Shown in pieces: positions 12,703 to 15,576 of a DNA stretch of 15,576 nucleotides (its first letter is position 1; the number at the start of each line of letters is the position of its first letter). Under the pieces are notes generated by a model. The model did not search any database. It was given only the letters and a program-made list of their open reading frames with translations, and was not told where the DNA came from. Made by a program: the position numbers and the translations under genes. Origin of the DNA: Candidatus Hodarchaeota archaeon. Its GTDB lineage: Archaea; Asgardarchaeota; Heimdallarchaeia; Hodarchaeales; Hodarchaeaceae. The stretch spans positions 1 to 15,576 of the forward strand of contig JAUUVJ010000029.1 of the NCBI GenBank assembly GCA_030589605.1. Reading direction: 5' to 3'.

Positions 12703-15576
12703 TTAGTTATTCTCTAAAAACCATTTGATACTACTTCGATTGTCTGGATGTAGCTGTGATAGCTTCCCTATTGATTTGGGTAACGAAGTAAGCCTATAGA
12801 AATCTAAATCTATTTTTCGTAGTTGTGTCAGGTTCCCTATTGACTCAGGAAGAAAAGTCAGTCGATTGTATTTTAAGTTCAGTTCTTGTAGTTGTGATAG
12901 GTTACCAATTGATTCGGGAAGTGATGTTAGCTGATTCCCAAATAAATTCAAGTATTTTAGTTTTACCAAGTTATCAATTGATTCGGGAAGTGATTTTAAT
13001 TGATTATGCATTAAATCCAGGTCTTGTAGTTGTGTCAGGTTCCCTATTGACTCAGGAAGCGAAGTCAGCTGGTTGTGATTTAAGTTCAGTTCTTGCAGCT
13101 GTATCAGATTCCCAATTGATTTGGGTAGTGAGATCAGCTGATTGCCCCTAATATCTAGAACCTGTAATTGTCTTAAGTTACTAATGGATTCTGGAAGTGA
13201 AGTTAGCTGATTATTCAATAAATTCAAGTATTTTAATTTTGCCAAGTTGCCAATGGATTCAGGAAGTGATGTCAGCTGCTTGTCCCCTAATTTTAGTGAA
13301 AATATATGACAATCTCTCAGCAAAACCCAATAATGCATTGAATCCAGATATTCGTCCCGACACTTATAAATATTAACCTCTTCAGCTTGGTTAGACCCTA
13401 GATTAATCGAAATTAATTCTATTATCAGGTCAATTATGAATTTCTTTTCTTTCTCAGGAAGGGGGTTCCAAGCAAAAGCGTTCATTTTGTTACCAATAGA
13501 TTCGATGAGTGAAACCAGTTGATTATTGTTAAACTCCAGTTTTATTGGATGAGTTAAGTGTCGAATTGATTCGGGGATCGAAATCAACTGATTCTCCCTT
13601 AAATCAAGTTCTCGTATTTTTGTCAAGTTTTTGATTGATTTGGGGATTGAAGTCAACTGATTGTGTGTTAATTTGAGTTCTTGTAGCTGTGATAGGTTAC
13701 CAATTGATTCGGGAAGTGATGTTAGCTGATTTCCCCATAAATCCAGTACTTGTAGTTTAGCTAAGTTACCAATTGATTCGGGAAGTGATTTTAATTGATT
13801 GCGCCTAAAATCCAGTACTTGTAGTTTAGCTAAGTTACCAATTGATTCGGGAAGTGATGTTAGCTGATTATCGGTTAAAACCAGTTTCTCTAGCTGTGTT
13901 ATGTTACCAATTGATTCTGGAAGTGATGTCAGCTTATTATTCCATAAATCCAAGTGTTCTAGTTTAGCTAAGTTTCCAATCGATTCTGGAAGTGATGTCA
14001 GTTGTTGTTCCCATAAAATCAAGCATTGTAGCTGTGTAAGGTTACCAATTGATTGGGGTAATGAAGTCAGCTGATTTCCCCGTAATTCCAATTTTTGGAG
14101 TTGTTTTAGGTTACCAATGGAGTCGGGAAGTGAAGTTAGTTGATTGTTTTCCAATTCCAATTTTTGGATTTGTATTAGGTTGCCAATTGATTCGGGAAGT
14201 GAAGTTAGCTGATTGCCATTTAAATAGAGATCTTGGAGTTGTGTCAGGTTGCCAATGGATTCGGGGAGTGTAATCAACTGATTTCCCCGTAAATTCAGTT
14301 TTTGGAGTTGTGTTAGGTTACAAATTGATTCGGGGAATTTTTTTAGTTTATTAAAAGAAAATTGCAACTCTGGTAGTTGTGTTAGGTTTTCAACGGATTC
14401 GGGGAGTGTTGTCAATTGATTGCTCCTAATATCCAGTACTTCTAATTGTGTCAGGTTGCCAATGGAGTCTGGAAGTGAAGTCAGTTGATTATCATTTAAA
14501 TTGAGCTTCTGGAGTCGTAGCAGGCTGCCAATGGATTCGGGAAGTGATGTTAACCAATTGTCAACTAAATCAAGTTTTTGTAATTGTAGTAGATTGCCGA
14601 TCGATTCTGGTAACGATTTCAGTGGATTTCGGAATAAATACAAGGATTTAAGTTCCTTTAGAGCTCCTATTGATTCAGGAAGTGAGGTCAGCTGATTTTC
14701 ACTCAACTCTAGTGAGATAATATGCTTATTTTCCAATGTAAACCAGTCATCATTTGAATTCAAATATGAATCTAAGATATTATACCCTTCAGCCTGATCT
14801 GATCCTATTATTGATCCTATAATCAGATCTGCCACAAATTTCATTTCTTCTCCAGAAAGATTTTCTTCGTATTTTTCTTTAACGATAATTCTTATTATTT
14901 TATAAACCTGTTCTTTACATAAATACAATGCATGCAGGTGAGTCAGGTTGCTAATGGATTCGGGAAATGAAGTTAGCTGATTATTCATTAATAAAAGCGC
15001 TTGAAGTTGTGTTATGTTACCAATGGATTCGGGAAGTGAGATCAGCTGATTGTCATTTAAATAGAGCTCCTGAAGTTGTGTCAGGTTGCCAATGGATTCG
15101 GGAAGTGAAGTCAGCTGATTGTCATTTAAATAGAGCTCCTGAAGTTGTGTCAGGTTACCAATGGATTCGGGAAGTGAAACTAGGTTAAAATACTTTAAAT
15201 CTCCGTAAGATGATCTAAGTAAAATGATGTGATTATTTTCTAGTTTAAACCAATCATCAGGGTTTAAATTTGAATAAAAAAATTCAATGTCATACTCTCT
15301 TTGGTCTGGTTTTATTATCTTAATTATCAGATCTACCATGAATTCCATTTCTTTCTTAGGAAGACTCATCCCACCAATTGCATCTTTTTCGTATTTTTTC
15401 CAAACAAAATTTTTTATTTTATGATAAAAACTCCATCTGAGTCGTTCCACTACCTGACCAGACCGTATAAATTCCTCTTCGTCTTCTTTCAATACACACC
15501 ATTTTTGTTGAATTAATTCTTTAATAATCTGCTTTGTTAGGATTTCATCAAGACTGAAATATTGCTGGAATTCACC
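12703..15576 (-). CDS. Giant leucine-rich-repeat protein, 5' end beyond the window
   Basis: At least 957 aa. The minus-strand frame is open from the right edge: 28 codons (…SLDEILTKQIIKELIQQKW) precede the TTG at 15492, with no stop, so that TTG is not the start and the gene is 5'-truncated by the window. It carries 30 LRRs of exactly 23 residues, consensus LPESIGNLTQLQxLxLxxNQLTS (Shoc2-like type), in three blocks of 4, 18 and 8. Before each block stands a variant of one ~70-residue helical module: an E/K-rich stretch, FxxDLII, an acidic linker, a Trp at a DDW-like site, HIIxL. Its three copies lie at about 15396-15163, 14877-14674 and 13464-13258. No GTPase, COR or membrane domain is seen in the window. 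LRR proteins of this style are abundant in Asgard archaea and are thought to bind proteins; the partner is unknown. The C-terminus ends HPDNRSSIKWFLENN without a tail domain. Confidence 0.85.
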   Translation of the reverse strand, partial: GEFQQYFSLDEILTKQIIKELIQQKWCVLKEDEEEFIRSGQVVERLRWSFYHKIKNFVWKKYEKDAIGGMSLPKKEMEFMVDLIIKIIKPDQREYDIEFFYSNLNPDDWFKLENNHIILLRSSYGDLKYFNLVSLPESIGNLTQLQELYLNDNQLTSLPESIGNLTQLQELYLNDNQLISLPESIGNITQLQALLLMNNQLTSFPESISNLTHLHALYLCKEQVYKIIRIIVKEKYEENLSGEEMKFVADLIIGSIIGSDQAEGYNILDSYLNSNDDWFTLENKHIISLELSENQLTSLPESIGALKELKSLYLFRNPLKSLPESIGNLLQLQKLDLVDNWLTSLPESIGSLLRLQKLNLNDNQLTSLPDSIGNLTQLEVLDIRSNQLTTLPESVENLTQLPELQFSFNKLKKFPESICNLTQLQKLNLRGNQLITLPESIGNLTQLQDLYLNGNQLTSLPESIGNLIQIQKLELENNQLTSLPDSIGNLKQLQKLELRGNQLTSLPQSIGNLTQLQCLILWEQQLTSLPESIGNLAKLEHLDLWNNKLTSLPESIGNITQLEKLVLTDNQLTSLPESIGNLAKLQVLDFRRNQLKSLPESIGNLAKLQVLDLWGNQLTSLPESIGNLSQLQELKLTHNQLTSIPKSIKNLTKIRELDLRENQLISIPESIRHLTHPIKLEFNNNQLVSLIESIGNKMNAFAWNPLPEKEKKFIIDLIIELISINLGSNQAEEVNIYKCRDEYLDSMHYWVLLRDCHIFSLKLGDKQLTSLPESIGNLAKLKYLNLLNNQLTSLPESISNLRQLQVLDIRGNQLISLPKSIGNLIQLQELNLNHNQLTSLPESIGNLTQLQDLDLMHNQLKSLPESIDNLVKLKYLNLFGNQLTSLPESIGNLSQLQELNLKYNRLTFLPESIGNLTQLRKIDLDFYRLTSLPKSIGKLSQLHPDNRSSIKWFLENN
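13742..13860. repeat. Near-identical LRR units at DNA level (pair 1)
   Basis: A roughly 48-base stretch starting TCCAGTACTTGTAG at 13742 recurs at 13811, exactly 69 bases later, without mismatch. One LRR unit is 69 bases, so this marks a recent unit duplication inside the LRR gene. Confidence 0.7.
15042..15179. repeat. Tandem 69-base LRR units, nearly identical (pair 2)
   Basis: Bases 15042-15110 and 15111-15179 are two adjacent 69-base units starting TCAGCTGATTGTCATTT, with one internal mismatch (G versus A) and one at the last base. This is a very recent duplication of one repeat in the first LRR block. Confidence 0.75.

Noticed and set aside
12825..15188. Several plus-strand frames over the LRR gene with repeated motifs
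   Set aside because: Their periodicity is that of the LRR units read on the opposite strand; no start or ribosome site supports them.
15490..15492. TTG as the start of the LRR gene
   Set aside because: The frame stays open and protein-like for 28 more codons to the window edge, so the true start lies outside.
12703..15576. CRISPR-like regular repeats
   Set aside because: The 69-base period is coding and matches the 23-residue LRR unit; there are no spacer-like unique segments between exact repeats.

Overview
The window is AT-rich and looks archaeal. Two genes carry Shine-Dalgarno sites of the GGTGA/GGTGAT type, and two promoters have TATATAAA boxes at archaeal distances; one would give a leaderless mRNA. 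A huge leucine-rich-repeat (LRR) gene of the LPESIGNLTQLQxLxL type, a zinc-ribbon/two-membrane-helix protein and many decaying small genes recall large Asgard archaeal genomes (Heimdall-/Hodarchaeia-like). That placement is inference from protein style; there is no rRNA or marker gene here.

Layout. (1) 1-2092: end of an unknown gene, a ComEC-type metallo-beta-lactamase-fold hydrolase and an unknown 311-aa protein in one compact operon. (2) 2093-5201: an accessory, decaying zone. It holds one intact two-gene unit (3327-4288: a cysteine/histidine-rich protein with a possible papain-like active site, then a small FSGRPNP protein) among fragments of at least five broken genes, including the tail of a PIN-domain toxin. 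(3) 5274-6301, minus strand: a small winged-helix protein and a zinc-ribbon membrane protein, with a clear TATA box and a three-half-site GTTAGAT operator. (4) 6302-6999: AT-rich, with a second remnant of a gene family also found at 2.75 kb and an imperfect hairpin. (5) 7021-9361: an ABC-type ATPase plus a DUF4435 TOPRIM-like protein, the gene pair of PARIS anti-phage systems, followed by a convergent HNH endonuclease (9426-10097, minus). (6) 10479-12638: a HerA/VirB4-like ATPase. (7) 12703-15576, minus: an LRR protein with 30 repeats and three copies of a helical cap module, open through the right edge.

Taken together this is an accessory/defence-type region. The PARIS-like pair is the best supported functional system. 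The hydrolase pair and the Cys-protein/FSGRPNP pair are the best candidates for undescribed systems. Two codon dialects are visible: the winged-helix, zinc-ribbon and HerA-like genes use mainly T-ending codons and CGT arginine, whereas the PARIS-like genes use AGA/AGG and A-rich codons, suggesting different origins.

Several genes have tempting TTG or GTG starts upstream of better ATG starts. I chose the ATG where spacing, a ribosome binding site or a TATA box supports it.
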